DNA of 52,437 nucleotides, taken from contig JAGONM010000027.1 of NCBI GenBank assembly GCA_017993055.1, positions 1 through 52,437 of the forward strand, given 5' to 3'. This DNA comes from Armatimonadota bacterium (lineage in GTDB: Bacteria; Armatimonadota; UBA5829; DTJY01). Within the stretch, counting starts at the first letter, position 1; every line of letters begins with the position of its first letter. A program made the position numbers and the translations under genes. The notes under the pieces are model-generated. The model was not told where the DNA came from and ran no database searches. It saw only the letters and a list, made by a program, of their open reading frames with translations. Shown piece after piece: positions 22,871 through 31,402 of this stretch.

Positions 22871-23686
22871 TTGCCTACGATTCGAGTAGAGGGCCTTACC
22901 ATAGACTACCAGGAGTCCGGCGTTGGACTGCCCATGTTGTTCATCCCCGGCATAACGGAGTTCAAGGAGGAGTTCGGGTTTCAGTTCCACGGACTTTCGG
23001 ACAGCTACAGGGTGATCAGCTATGACCTGCGGCGCGGCCTCAAGCGTGCTTCGGATTACACTCTCGACCTGCTGGTGGAGGACCTGAGGATCTTCATCGA
23101 AGGAATCGAGTTGGACAGCGCGGTGATCTGCGGACATTCGTTCGGAAGTCTGGTCGCCCTCGAGTTCGCCCTGCGATACCCGGCGATGGCGAAGGCCCTC
23201 GTTCTGATCTCAGGCTATCCTTCCGCTCCCGGCATTTCTCCGGACAGGCTTATCGCGTGGACCTCCTCGGCCAGCCATCCCTTCCACAGGTCCTTCGGTG
23301 CGGCGTTCAAGGTTCAGATCGCGCGTTTCCTGGGTCGAAAGACGTCGGGCGTGCTGGCAATGACCGACGAGATCAGCGCGGTACGAACCGTGGCGCGTCA
23401 GGCGGCTCACACCAGCGAGACGACCATCAACCAGCGGGAGCGCATCATCCGCCACACCGACCTGCGGGAACGGTTGTGCGAACTGGGTATGCCTGCCCTC
23501 ATCGTTGCCGGCGCCAAGGACCGGGCGGAGTTCCTGTCGGCCGCGCAGCAGCTGTACGAGGGCATTCCGAACGCCTCGCTGGAGGTCATCGAGGGCGCGG
23601 CTCATTTCTGCTTCCTCACGCGGCACGATCAGTTCAACACAGTCGTTGACGAGTTCCTTACCGACTGCCTGGCTGAGATATCATGA
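22871..23686 (+). CDS. Alpha/beta-hydrolase fold protein
   Basis: 271 residues. The nucleophile elbow GHSFGS places Ser90 as the nucleophile. FIPGITEFKEEF forms the oxyanion region, AGAKDRAEFL carries the acid, and GAAHFCFLTRHDQ the catalytic His near 248. The overall form is that of small esterases, haloperoxidase-like enzymes or lactonases, and the substrate is not known. I chose TTG 22871, which has GAGGAG upstream and is the first possible start after the promoter. It precedes tatD by 13 bases, so the two form a unit. No signal peptide is present, so it should be cytoplasmic. Confidence 0.85.
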   Translation: MPTIRVEGLTIDYQESGVGLPMLFIPGITEFKEEFGFQFHGLSDSYRVISYDLRRGLKRASDYTLDLLVEDLRIFIEGIELDSAVICGHSFGSLVALEFALRYPAMAKALVLISGYPSAPGISPDRLIAWTSSASHPFHRSFGAAFKVQIARFLGRKTSGVLAMTDEISAVRTVARQAAHTSETTINQRERIIRHTDLRERLCELGMPALIVAGAKDRAEFLSAAQQLYEGIPNASLEVIEGAAHFCFLTRHDQFNTVVDEFLTDCLAEIS

Positions 23687-23699
23687 TCGGACTGCCCGC

Positions 23700-24473
23700 A
23701 TGTTGTCCCTCGTAGACACCCACTGCCACCTCAACCATCCCGATCTTGCCGGCGACATCTGCGGAGTTCTCGAGCGCGCCGCCCAAACGGGAGTCGGGCG
23801 CATCATCTGCGCGGCATTCGACATGGAGTCGAGCGAGACGGCAGTCGAACAGGCTTGCGGGTTCGGGGCTGTATATGCGACCGTCGGGATTCACCCACAC
23901 GACGCTTCACGGATGCTTCCCGGTGATGAGGGGCGCCTGAAATCGCTCTGCCGCGAGGAGAAGGTCGTCGCAGTCGGGGAGACCGGACTCGACTACCACT
24001 ATGACCACTCCCCGCGGGAGACCCAGCGCGAGGTGTTCCGCCTGCATATCAGGCTGGCCTGCGAGGTCGGCCTGCCGGTGGTGATTCACAGCAGGGAAGC
24101 CGCCGAAGATACTCTCGACATACTGGAGGACGAGGGTGTCCCGCCGCGCGGCGCGGTCCTGCACTGCTTCTCAGGCGACGACGCAATGGCTCGCAGGGCT
24201 CTGGAGTTGGGGTGCTTTCTGGGCATCGCGGGCCCGATTACCTTCAGGAGCGCGGCCTCATTTCGCGAGACGGTCTCTCGTGTGCCTCTGGAGCGCCTTC
24301 TCGTCGAGACCGATGCGCCCTATCTTGCGCCGCATCCGCATCGCGGGAAGACGAATGAGCCCGCCTACATCCTGCTTGTCGTCGAAGCGCTGGCGTCGGT
24401 GCTAAGCATACCTGCGACGACAGCCGCCGAGGTCACTACGGCCAACGCGGTCCGGCTCTTCAAGCTCGGGTAG
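23700..24473 (+). CDS. tatD: TatD-family metal-dependent nuclease
   Basis: 257 residues, the standard length. The metal-binding motifs are DTHCHLNHP at the start, GETGLDYHY (Glu), VIHSREA and LHCFSG (His), and VETDAPYL (Asp). TatD enzymes are 3'-5' exonucleases or DNases that act on single-stranded or damaged DNA in the cytoplasm. I chose ATG 23700, which begins at the conserved first beta strand. The frame is open into the preceding gene, but that part is unrelated to the family. It is convergent with a small zinc-ribbon gene that overlaps its last 14 bases. Confidence 0.94.
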   Translation: MLSLVDTHCHLNHPDLAGDICGVLERAAQTGVGRIICAAFDMESSETAVEQACGFGAVYATVGIHPHDASRMLPGDEGRLKSLCREEKVVAVGETGLDYHYDHSPRETQREVFRLHIRLACEVGLPVVIHSREAAEDTLDILEDEGVPPRGAVLHCFSGDDAMARRALELGCFLGIAGPITFRSAASFRETVSRVPLERLLVETDAPYLAPHPHRGKTNEPAYILLVVEALASVLSIPATTAAEVTTANAVRLFKLG

Positions 24474-24639
24474 CGCCTGCTTCCGTCCCGCGGTCCTTCT
24501 TTCTCGCGTGGCGGCAAGGAGGGCAGCGCGCGGGTTCGTTCTGAAACCCCTTCTGCGTGTAGAACTCCTGCTCCCCTGCCGTAAACACGAAGTCGCGTCC
24601 GCATTCCTTGCACTTCCGTATCCTGTCTTCAGGCATCAT
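24460..24639 (-). CDS. Small zinc-ribbon protein (59 aa)
   Basis: 59 residues. CKECGRDFVF and CPPCRHARKK supply two CxxC pairs separated by about 25 residues, as in the small zinc-ribbon (zf-trcl-like) family often found in bacteria. EQEFYTQKGF between the pairs is also typical of that family. The end is very basic. The start is ATG 24639, which follows GGAAGGAA. The next codon is also ATG. The function of the family is not known. Its 3' end overlaps the 3' end of tatD on the other strand. Confidence 0.8.
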   Translation of the reverse strand: MMPEDRIRKCKECGRDFVFTAGEQEFYTQKGFQNEPARCPPCRHARKKDRGTEAGATRA

Positions 24640-24723
24640 GCCATTCCTTCCCGCCGGCCGCGTATTGTGGATTCTATATACCCGGATATCGGTCGCGGAA
24701 ACCTTGCCGGCCACAGCCTGCAA

Positions 24724-24752
24724 TTGACGAACTGCATCCCCGAGAGTACAAT
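24724..24752 (+). promoter_or_regulatory. Promoter of the GNAT gene
   Basis: TTGACG (24724-24729), a 17-base spacer, then TACAAT (24747-24752), 30 bases before the start codon. Confidence 0.7.
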
Positions 24753-24782
24753 TGGGCAACGTCTTCCGTGAGAGGTACCGAC

Positions 24783-25733
24783 TTGTCAACAGGCACCATC
24801 GCTATCAGCCCGTTTGGCCCCGACGATCTGGAGGGGGTCGTCTCCCTCCTCAACCGCGAGATGACCGCGGATCCGACCACCAGCGCGAACTTCCAGCGGC
24901 GAGTCCTGCTTGACCTGAACTTCGACGCGAGTGGGGCGCCCGTCGCGAAGGACGGCGAGAGGATCGTCGGTTTCATGTGCGGCATGGTTCGGAAGTATCT
25001 CATGGAGGACCAGGCGCCGGACCTCGACCGGGGCTACATCACCCTGCTGGCGGTTGACGGCGAGTACCGGCACCGGGGCATCGCGACGCGCCTCTGGGAG
25101 CAGGTCAGGTCCTACTTTGAGTCCAGGGGCGTCAGGGCGGCGATCGTCGGCACCTTCGCGCCGAACTACTTCGTGCCCGGTGTGGATCAGGTCGCCTATG
25201 CCGGCGCGATAGGGTTCTTCGAGAAGCAGGGGTTCACCACACCCATCACGGTGCTGAGCATGGACTCCAACCTGCTGGAGTTGGAGACTCCTGATTGGAT
25301 CGTCGAGAAGGAGGCCAGACTCGCATCGGAGGGACTCGTGTTCGAGGTCTTCAGACCGGAGCACACTCTCCCGTTGCTCGATCACCTCAGGGAGTGCTTC
25401 CCCGGCGACTGGCAGCGCTACCTGCGGGAGTCCATGGTGCGCAAGACGATGGGCCACTTTGAGCGCGGCGAGATCTACGTCGCGATGCAGGGAGGTGGGT
25501 GCCTCGGGTTCTGTCAGCACGAGAATGAGCGCTTCGGACCGTTTGGCGTTGACGAAAGAGAGCGCGGGCGCGGGATCGGGGCCGTGTTGCTCCTGAAGTG
25601 CCTGCACGGAATGAAGGCGCTTGGCATCCACGACGCCTGGTTCATGTCCACGACCGACGATGCCGCGAAAGTCTACATGCACGGCGGCTTCCGCGAAACC
25701 CGCCGCCACGCGGTGATGAAGAAGTCGCTGTAG
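24783..25733 (+). CDS. Two-domain GNAT acetyltransferase
   Basis: 316 residues with two GNAT folds. In the first (1-165) the acetyl-CoA loop is EYRHRGIATRLWEQV. In the second (170-316) it is ERGRGIGAVLLLKCL, followed by YMHGGFRETRRH at the end. Tandem GNAT proteins usually have one active and one structural copy, and both acetyl-CoA loops look intact here. The substrate is unknown. I chose TTG 24783 because GAGAGG lies 8 bases upstream. GTG 24768 in the same frame has no SD. It may form a unit with the PIG-L-like gene 54 bases on. Confidence 0.82.
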   Translation: MSTGTIAISPFGPDDLEGVVSLLNREMTADPTTSANFQRRVLLDLNFDASGAPVAKDGERIVGFMCGMVRKYLMEDQAPDLDRGYITLLAVDGEYRHRGIATRLWEQVRSYFESRGVRAAIVGTFAPNYFVPGVDQVAYAGAIGFFEKQGFTTPITVLSMDSNLLELETPDWIVEKEARLASEGLVFEVFRPEHTLPLLDHLRECFPGDWQRYLRESMVRKTMGHFERGEIYVAMQGGGCLGFCQHENERFGPFGVDERERGRGIGAVLLLKCLHGMKALGIHDAWFMSTTDDAAKVYMHGGFRETRRHAVMKKSL

Positions 25734-25787
25734 AACACTGAGGCGGTTTGCGGTGAGTTTGCGTTCCATTTTGAAGAGGAGTTGGCG

Positions 25788-26492
25788 ATGGCAGACAAGG
25801 TTGATATCCTGGCTATAGGTGGGCACGCGGGAGACGCTGAGATCTCGAGCGGGATGGCTCTTTGCCACCACGTCAATCAGGGCAGGAAGGTGGCGATGCT
25901 CCACATGACCCCCGGAGAGAAGGGGCATCCCACGATGAGTCCCGAGCGCTACGCCGAGCTGAAGTGCGCCGAGGCCGAGTATGCCGCGAAGGCGATCGGC
26001 GCTAAGGTGTACTTCCTCCCGTACGGCGACGGCGAACTGCCTGTAAATGACGAAGTCAAGTTCCGGGTCGCCGACGTCATTCGCGAGTGCAGGCCGAGCG
26101 TGATCCTGACCCACTGGGTGAACAGCATCCACAAGGATCACATCAACACCGCTCTCAATGTTCCGGACGCGCAGTTCTACGCCGGGATCGCAGGGTTCGA
26201 GCGCAAGAATCCAGCTCACTGGTGCGGGACGATCTACCACGCGGAGAACTGGGAGGACTACGAAGGTTTCGTGCCCCAGTTGTACGTCGAGATCACTGCG
26301 GAGGACATCGAGCTCTGGGAGGAGATGGTGCTCAAGTACGCACTATTCCGGGGCGAGGTCGCGAAGTTCCGTTACGTGGATTACTACAAGGCCCTGGCTC
26401 GCGCGCGCGGCTGCGAGATGTATACCGAGTACGCGACCGCCTTCATGCTCCCGCCGGGAGCCCACCGCCGCAAAGTCCAGTCATTCTTCTGA
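25788..26492 (+). CDS. PIG-L/LmbE-like protein with altered active site
   Basis: 234 residues. The Rossmann-like start DILAIGGHAGDAEISSG corresponds to the AHPDDAE motif of PIG-L deacetylases. His13 and Asp16 (metal ligands) are kept, but Pro-Asp is replaced by Ala14-Gly15, and Asp15 is the general base in MshB-type enzymes. A later HKDHI provides the third metal ligand. The usual reaction is removal of an acetyl group from N-acetylglucosamine-type sugars. With the base missing, the protein may be inactive or act differently. I chose ATG 25788, which follows GAGGAG. It lies before the BioD/DRTGG gene. Confidence 0.82.
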   Translation: MADKVDILAIGGHAGDAEISSGMALCHHVNQGRKVAMLHMTPGEKGHPTMSPERYAELKCAEAEYAAKAIGAKVYFLPYGDGELPVNDEVKFRVADVIRECRPSVILTHWVNSIHKDHINTALNVPDAQFYAGIAGFERKNPAHWCGTIYHAENWEDYEGFVPQLYVEITAEDIELWEEMVLKYALFRGEVAKFRYVDYYKALARARGCEMYTEYATAFMLPPGAHRRKVQSFF

Positions 26493-26493
26493 C

Positions 26494-26519
26494 TTGGAGT
26501 GCGGCGGTCTGACACCGCA
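26494..26519 (+). repeat. Dispersed-repeat-like element with GCGGT/ACCGC stem
   Basis: TTGGAGTGCGGCGGTCTGAC continues into ACCGCA, with GCGGT-CTGAC-ACCGC as a small hairpin. From memory this unit recurs between genes in many environmental bacterial genomes. Only one full copy is seen in this window. Confidence 0.35.
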
Positions 26520-26571
26520 TGGGAGCCTGCACAATGGCGGTGTAAACCAACTGTGCGCCGGAGGGTCATTC

Positions 26572-27666
26572 GTGAAAGTATACATCGCAGCTACGAGACA
26601 GAATGACGGCAAGACCATCGTATCACTGGGGCTTATCGCGGCCGCTCTGAGGCGCACCGCGAAGGTCGGCTACACCAAGCCGGTCGGACAGCACTACGTC
26701 GAGACCGGCGGCCACAAGATTGACGAGGACGCCATCCTCGTCAAGGAGACGTACGGCGTGGAGTGCGATCTGCCGGACATGTCCCCTGTTGCCATCCCGC
26801 GAGGGTTCACCGAGGACTACATCAGCGATCCTGATCCGGAGTCGCTGGCGCGCGATATCACCTCGGCATTTGGTCGAGTCTCGACCGGCAAGGAGTTCAC
26901 GCTTATCGAGGGCACCGGCCATGCCGGAGTGGGCTCGGTGTTCGACATGTCGAACGCCGACGTGGCGCATCTGCTGGGAGCTAAGGTCGTGATCGTCTCT
27001 GCGGGTGGCGTCGGCAGGCCGATTGACGAGATCATGTTGAACAAGGCTCTCTTCGACCAGATGGGTTGCGAGGTCGTCGGCGCCATTGTCAACAAGGTCC
27101 AGCAGGACAAGTACGACAAGATCGCGCCGCTCGTCACCAAGGGGCTAGCGCGCAAGGGTCTCGAGGTCTTGGGTGTTATGCCCTATAATCCCGTGCTCTC
27201 CAGGCCGACGATGGAGCAGCTTCTCGAGGATACTAGGGGCGAGCTCATTACGAGTCGGAGCGGCCTCAAGAACATGGTGAGCCGCATCGCGATCGGTGCG
27301 ATGGCTCCCCATGAAGCCCTGGATTACATCGGCAAGGACACCCTGTTGATCACCCCGGCTACCAGGGAGGACCTGATCCTGGCGGCGATGGGCTCGTGCT
27401 TCCTGGGCGAGGACGACGAGGCCTGCGTTTCGGGGATACTTCTGACCGGCACGGCCAGCCCGCATCCTCGGATACTGCATCTCATCGAGCGCGCGCAGAT
27501 TCCGGTGATCCGCGTAGCGCAAGACACCTTTACCGTCGCCACGATGATAGACGACCTCATGGTCAAGATTCGTCCGGGAGACACCGAGAAGATCGCGGCC
27601 GCCGAGCGTCTAGTCACCGACCATGTCAACATGGATCGAATGATGGATCTGCTCCGGAAGAGCTGA
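26572..27666 (+). CDS. BioD-like ATPase with DRTGG domain
   Basis: 364 residues. The N-terminal half resembles dethiobiotin-synthetase-type P-loop ATPases: IAATRQNDGKTIVSLGL, LIEGTGHAGVGSVFDMSNAD and VIVSAGGVGRP. The C-terminal half is a DRTGG domain (LLITPATREDLILAAM, ILLTGTASPHPRILHL). The same two domains form the front part of long phosphate acetyltransferases, but the catalytic Pta domain is missing here. The stand-alone form is known in several lineages, and its role is unclear. It may be a sensor or regulator. I chose GTG 26572, with GGAGGG upstream. Confidence 0.78.
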   Translation: MKVYIAATRQNDGKTIVSLGLIAAALRRTAKVGYTKPVGQHYVETGGHKIDEDAILVKETYGVECDLPDMSPVAIPRGFTEDYISDPDPESLARDITSAFGRVSTGKEFTLIEGTGHAGVGSVFDMSNADVAHLLGAKVVIVSAGGVGRPIDEIMLNKALFDQMGCEVVGAIVNKVQQDKYDKIAPLVTKGLARKGLEVLGVMPYNPVLSRPTMEQLLEDTRGELITSRSGLKNMVSRIAIGAMAPHEALDYIGKDTLLITPATREDLILAAMGSCFLGEDDEACVSGILLTGTASPHPRILHLIERAQIPVIRVAQDTFTVATMIDDLMVKIRPGDTEKIAAAERLVTDHVNMDRMMDLLRKS

Positions 27667-27690
27667 GTCGGCATCTGATGCGGTGCGCAG

Positions 27691-27756
27691 TTCGGGCAGC
27701 AGTTGCGCTCCTGCCCGAAAAACGAGAGGGGTCGCCGGCACTCGGAGACCCCTCTC
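27691..27756 (-). terminator. Terminator of the sugar ABC operon, with a second hairpin
   Basis: On the minus strand GAGAGGGGTC (27756-27747) pairs with GACCCCTCTC (27733-27724), followed by GTTTTT. A second hairpin lies just beyond (TTCGGGCAG 27691-27699 with CTGCCCGAA 27711-27719). The pair also separates this operon from the convergent gene at 26572. Confidence 0.85.
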
Positions 27757-27783
27757 GGGTTACTGGTGGCTGCTGACCGGCGA

Positions 27784-28662
27784 CTACCCCTTCACCCCCG
27801 AGATCACCACGCCTTGGATGAAGTACTTCTGCGCGCAGAAGAAGATCACGAGCAGCGGAAGCATGACCACCGTCGCGGCTGCCATCAGCAGGTGCCACTC
27901 CACCGCGTGCTCGCCCTGGAAAGACCAGAGCGCCAGTGCGAGGGTCCGCTTCGCGGGGTCGCTGAGGTAGATCAGGGGGCCGAGGAAGTCGTTCCAGTGC
28001 GCCATGAACGAGAAGATCGCTACTGTGCCCAGCGCCGGCTTGGCCTGCGGGAGGATGACCTTCGTGAAAATGCCGAAGGTCCCGGCGCCGTCTATCTTCG
28101 CCGCCTCGTCCATCTCGATCGGTATCGTCATGTAGTACTGGCGCAAGAGGAATATGGCGAAGACTCCTCCGCCGAAGAACGCCGGCACCGTGAGCGGGTA
28201 GAACGTATCATACCAACCCAGGGTCGTGAAGATCTTGAAGATCGGGATCAGCGTCACCTGAGGCGGCAGCATGATGGTCGCCAGCAGCACGATGAACAGC
28301 ACGTCCCGCCCGGGAAAGCGCATCCTGGCAAAGCCGTATGCTACTATGGAAGCGGACATGATCTGCCCGGACATTGCGAAGAACGTGATCGTGATGGTGT
28401 TCCGAAGGCATCCCAGGAAGTTCATGAACTTCAGAGCGTCCGGGTAGTTCTGCCACAGGCCACTGCAGCGAAAGAAGTCCCCCAGACTCTTTATCGGCTT
28501 GAAGATGTCTCCGGGGTCCATGAGCGAACTCCTGACGAGCCACCAGAACGGGATGAGGATGAGTATCGAGCCGATGGTAAGCAGAGCATACGTCAGAAAG
28601 TAGCTGAAGAGCCTGCTCGTGCTCCGCCTGCGGACTTTGTTCTGTGTCAATGTTGTTGCCAT
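27784..28662 (-). CDS. Carbohydrate ABC transporter permease (MalG type)
   Basis: 292 residues with six membrane segments, the usual size for MalG-type permeases. The EAA loop is EMDEAAKIDGAGTFGIFTKV with VILPQAKPAL, which docks the ATPase. ILIPFWWLVRSSL and SFMAHWNDFLGPLIYL are also family features. It forms the inner-membrane channel with the permease at 28726-30057. The gene is last in the operon, 63 bases after the other permease gene and before the terminator. No ATPase gene follows, so a shared ATPase encoded elsewhere (MsiK-like) is needed. Confidence 0.93.
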   Translation of the reverse strand: MATTLTQNKVRRRSTSRLFSYFLTYALLTIGSILILIPFWWLVRSSLMDPGDIFKPIKSLGDFFRCSGLWQNYPDALKFMNFLGCLRNTITITFFAMSGQIMSASIVAYGFARMRFPGRDVLFIVLLATIMLPPQVTLIPIFKIFTTLGWYDTFYPLTVPAFFGGGVFAIFLLRQYYMTIPIEMDEAAKIDGAGTFGIFTKVILPQAKPALGTVAIFSFMAHWNDFLGPLIYLSDPAKRTLALALWSFQGEHAVEWHLLMAAATVVMLPLLVIFFCAQKYFIQGVVISGVKG

Positions 28663-28725
28663 GCGTTGAAACCTCGTTTCGGTTCAGGGTCCAGGACAAA
28701 CTGCGTCCCCTGGTTCCTGCAGGGA

Positions 28726-30057
28726 CTATCGTCTCCCCTTCACTTCGCCTTCATAGTAGACCCAGCCCGCGGACGACTTGAATACCAGCAGCGTGCATAT
28801 CAGGATGATCACAAAGAGTATCCAGGCCATTGCGGCGGCGTAACCCATCTGGAAGTACTGGAACGCCTTCTGGTACAGGTAGAGCAGGTAGAACAGGGTG
28901 GCGTAATGCGGCCCGCCCTGGGTCATGACGAACGATGAAGTGAACACCTGGAAGCTGCCGATCACTCCCATGACCAGGTTGAAGAAGATGGTCGGGGAGA
29001 CCATCGGCAAGGTTATGTTGCGGAACTTCTGGACCGGGTTCGCGCCGTCAATGTCGGCGGCTTCGTAGAGCTGTGTCGGGATTCCCTGCAGTCCCGCCAG
29101 GTAGATGATCATTCCCCCTCCGACTCCCCACAGGCTCATCAGGATGAACGCCGGCAGCGCCCAGCTCGGATCTGCCAGCCACAGCGGCAAGGGTCCGCTG
29201 AGAGATCGCGTAAGCAGGCCGAAGAGCGTGCTCCACGCAACCGCTATGAGGCCGCCGAATGGGAGCGCCACCACCAGCCAGAGCACGGCGACCCAAGTCG
29301 AGGCCGTGCGTCTGATGAGCATTTGAACGCCCTTCACCGCCATCACGGCTGCCACGATCAGCCCCACAGCAATCGCTACGGGCCACGGACTCAGCCATTG
29401 GGCAACGGGAGCCAATCGCGGGTTGATCACGCCGAGGATCAGGTTCAGAATACCGTTCTCCGGATTGAAAATCCATCGCCAGAGCATCGCAGTGGCGATT
29501 CCAGGCAGAATGGCTGGAATATAGAAGATGGTCCTGAACCAGCTCATCCCCTTGACGTTCTGATTGAGCAGCAAGGCAACCATCAGCGATCCGACCAGGC
29601 CGAGCGGAAGCGCGAACATCGCATAGGTGAGAGTCACCTTCAGCGCCTGGATGAACCGGAAGTCATGGAACAGCGCCTGCTGGAAGTTCGCGAGGCCGAC
29701 GAACTGCGGAGGGTTGATGATATCCCAGTCGCACATGGCGATGTAGATCGAAAACAGCATCGGGCCGAGTGTGAATGAGAAGAAGCCGACGAGCCACGGC
29801 AGAATGCACAGGTACCCTTCGGTGGCTTCCTTTCTTGCTATCCGCGACATGTCCCTGGTCAAGTGCAGGAAGATCAACCGCGCGATCAGAAACACGCAGA
29901 ATACGCCCAGCGGGAGAGCCATCTTGAGCAGTGCCGAGCTGTCTCCGGTCTGCTGGTAGATCTTTGCGACTGTCAGCGGCGCAGCGATGAAGGCGAGCAG
30001 GTAGACCACCCACCAGAAAACCCGATATGCGCCGCCCTTTTCGATTCTTTCACTCAT
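28726..30057 (-). CDS. Carbohydrate ABC transporter permease (MalF/UgpA type), enlarged
   Basis: 443 residues, about 140 more than typical UgpA/LacF permeases. The family parts are LVGSLMVALLLNQ, TIFYIPAILPGIATAMLW and the EAA loop QLYEAADIDGANPVQKFRNIT. An extra N-terminal region with two membrane segments comes first. A further insert (about 215-300, LIVAAVMAVKGVQML ... LVVALPFGGLIAVAW) lies between GIATAMLW and the EAA loop. Such added hydrophobic segments could affect contact with the binding proteins or with the absent ATPase. It is the fourth gene of the operon, 39 bases after the binding protein at 30097. Confidence 0.9.
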   Translation of the reverse strand: MSERIEKGGAYRVFWWVVYLLAFIAAPLTVAKIYQQTGDSSALLKMALPLGVFCVFLIARLIFLHLTRDMSRIARKEATEGYLCILPWLVGFFSFTLGPMLFSIYIAMCDWDIINPPQFVGLANFQQALFHDFRFIQALKVTLTYAMFALPLGLVGSLMVALLLNQNVKGMSWFRTIFYIPAILPGIATAMLWRWIFNPENGILNLILGVINPRLAPVAQWLSPWPVAIAVGLIVAAVMAVKGVQMLIRRTASTWVAVLWLVVALPFGGLIAVAWSTLFGLLTRSLSGPLPLWLADPSWALPAFILMSLWGVGGGMIIYLAGLQGIPTQLYEAADIDGANPVQKFRNITLPMVSPTIFFNLVMGVIGSFQVFTSSFVMTQGGPHYATLFYLLYLYQKAFQYFQMGYAAAMAWILFVIILICTLLVFKSSAGWVYYEGEVKGRR

Positions 30058-30096
30058 AAGTTGCCTCTCGTGACGAACGCGCTACTGGCCCGCCGC

Positions 30097-31389
30097 CTAT
30101 CGCGCTTCATATAGCAGCAGATCGTTGGCCCGCTTCGCTGCTATCCTGCACACTTCCTCGGCGGTAGCCTTGCCGAGCAGCGCCGGCGCAATCTCGCTGT
30201 AGATGATGAAGTTCATCTCCGGCGAGCACTCCACTTTTGGAAGCGGACGCCCATACTCGATGGCGTCAATGAAAGCCTGCTTGTTCTTCGGCGGCGCGTC
30301 CAGGTACAGATACGCGCCCGATTCGGCCACCGACCGGCGGCTCGGGATGACCTGTTTCTTCTCCGCAAAGTGCTTCTGCATGCTCGGCGAACTCATGAAC
30401 TTGACCAGTTCCCAGGCTTCCTTCTTGTGCCTGCTGCCTCGCAGTATCCCCCAGCACGCCCCTCCGACAAATGATGCTCTCTGCTTGCCTCTGGGAAGCG
30501 GGGCGCAGTCGTACTCAAACGTGGTTATCTCCTTCGGGAACACGATTCCTGCCGCCCAACTCCCGCTGACATACATGCCGATCTGGCCGTTGGTGAACAT
30601 CTTCTGAGAACCGATGTCGGCGGCGTCGGCGGCGGTCGGAGCGACGTGGTGCTTGTTCCTCAGGTCGCACATCCACTGGAGACCTTCATACGCCGCCGGC
30701 TGATCGAGGATGCACCTGGTGTTGTCCGTGTTTAGCACGTCGCCGCCGTTCTGCCAGACATATGTATGCCAGGTCGAGTCCGGCACGCAGCCCCATTGGT
30801 CGAGCTTGCCGTCGCCGTTGAAATCCTTCGTGAGCTTCCGTGCGACCTCCAGGAACTTCTTCCAGTCCCATGACTCGTCGGGGTACGGGATGCGGTGCTT
30901 GTCGAACATGGTCTTGTTGTAGTACATGGCGGAGATGTCCACATCGCCCGGGATGGCGTAGATCTTGCCCTTGTACTTGCCCCAGCCCTCGACCGCCGGC
31001 CCGTAGAAGTCGCTGATGTCGAAATCGGGATCGCTCTCGATGTACGGTCCCAGGTCCTCGAGCAGGTTCTTGGCGGCGCTGGGCGTGAAGTAGTTGGAAC
31101 TGACATGGCTCACGTCCGGCGCCCGCCCGCCGGCTGTGGAGATCAGGAGTTTGTCGAACATCCGTATCCAGGGGACCGATTCCACCTCGACTCGGATATT
31201 CGGATGGGTCTTGTAGAACTCCGTCTCGAACGCCTGCTTGTAGAAGTCGAGGTCTTCCTGCTTGTCCCAGACGGTCATTCGCAGGACGACAATCCCTTCT
31301 TCGCCCTTAGGCTTGCTGCATCCGCCCAGCGCAGTTGCTGCCAGCAGAATCAGAGACAGAGCCGTCAGTGTTCTTCTCATGTTGCTCAT
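30097..31389 (-). CDS. Extracellular sugar-binding lipoprotein 1
   Basis: 430 residues of the family 1 solute-binding proteins. The signal peptide ends in the lipobox LGGC with Cys24. VDISAMYYNKTMFDKHRIPYP and GDGKLDQWG are strongly conserved with the two upstream paralogues, the second as a DxNxDG calcium-type loop. INPxxT-like ligand contacts cannot be read by eye. It captures a sugar outside the cell for the two permeases downstream. ATG 31389 was chosen, and ATG 31392 and 31380 are close alternatives. This copy lies nearest to the permease genes and follows copy 2 by 13 bases. Confidence 0.9.
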   Translation of the reverse strand: MSNMRRTLTALSLILLAATALGGCSKPKGEEGIVVLRMTVWDKQEDLDFYKQAFETEFYKTHPNIRVEVESVPWIRMFDKLLISTAGGRAPDVSHVSSNYFTPSAAKNLLEDLGPYIESDPDFDISDFYGPAVEGWGKYKGKIYAIPGDVDISAMYYNKTMFDKHRIPYPDESWDWKKFLEVARKLTKDFNGDGKLDQWGCVPDSTWHTYVWQNGGDVLNTDNTRCILDQPAAYEGLQWMCDLRNKHHVAPTAADAADIGSQKMFTNGQIGMYVSGSWAAGIVFPKEITTFEYDCAPLPRGKQRASFVGGACWGILRGSRHKKEAWELVKFMSSPSMQKHFAEKKQVIPSRRSVAESGAYLYLDAPPKNKQAFIDAIEYGRPLPKVECSPEMNFIIYSEIAPALLGKATAEEVCRIAAKRANDLLLYEAR

Positions 31390-31402
31390 CACGACGTATT
31401 AT

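Noticed and set aside
24786-26240. 484-codon open frame on the minus strand
   Set aside because: It lies antisense to the GNAT and PIG-L-like genes, which have clear motifs. Long antisense frames are expected at this GC content, and its translation is Arg/Leu/Val-rich with no motif.
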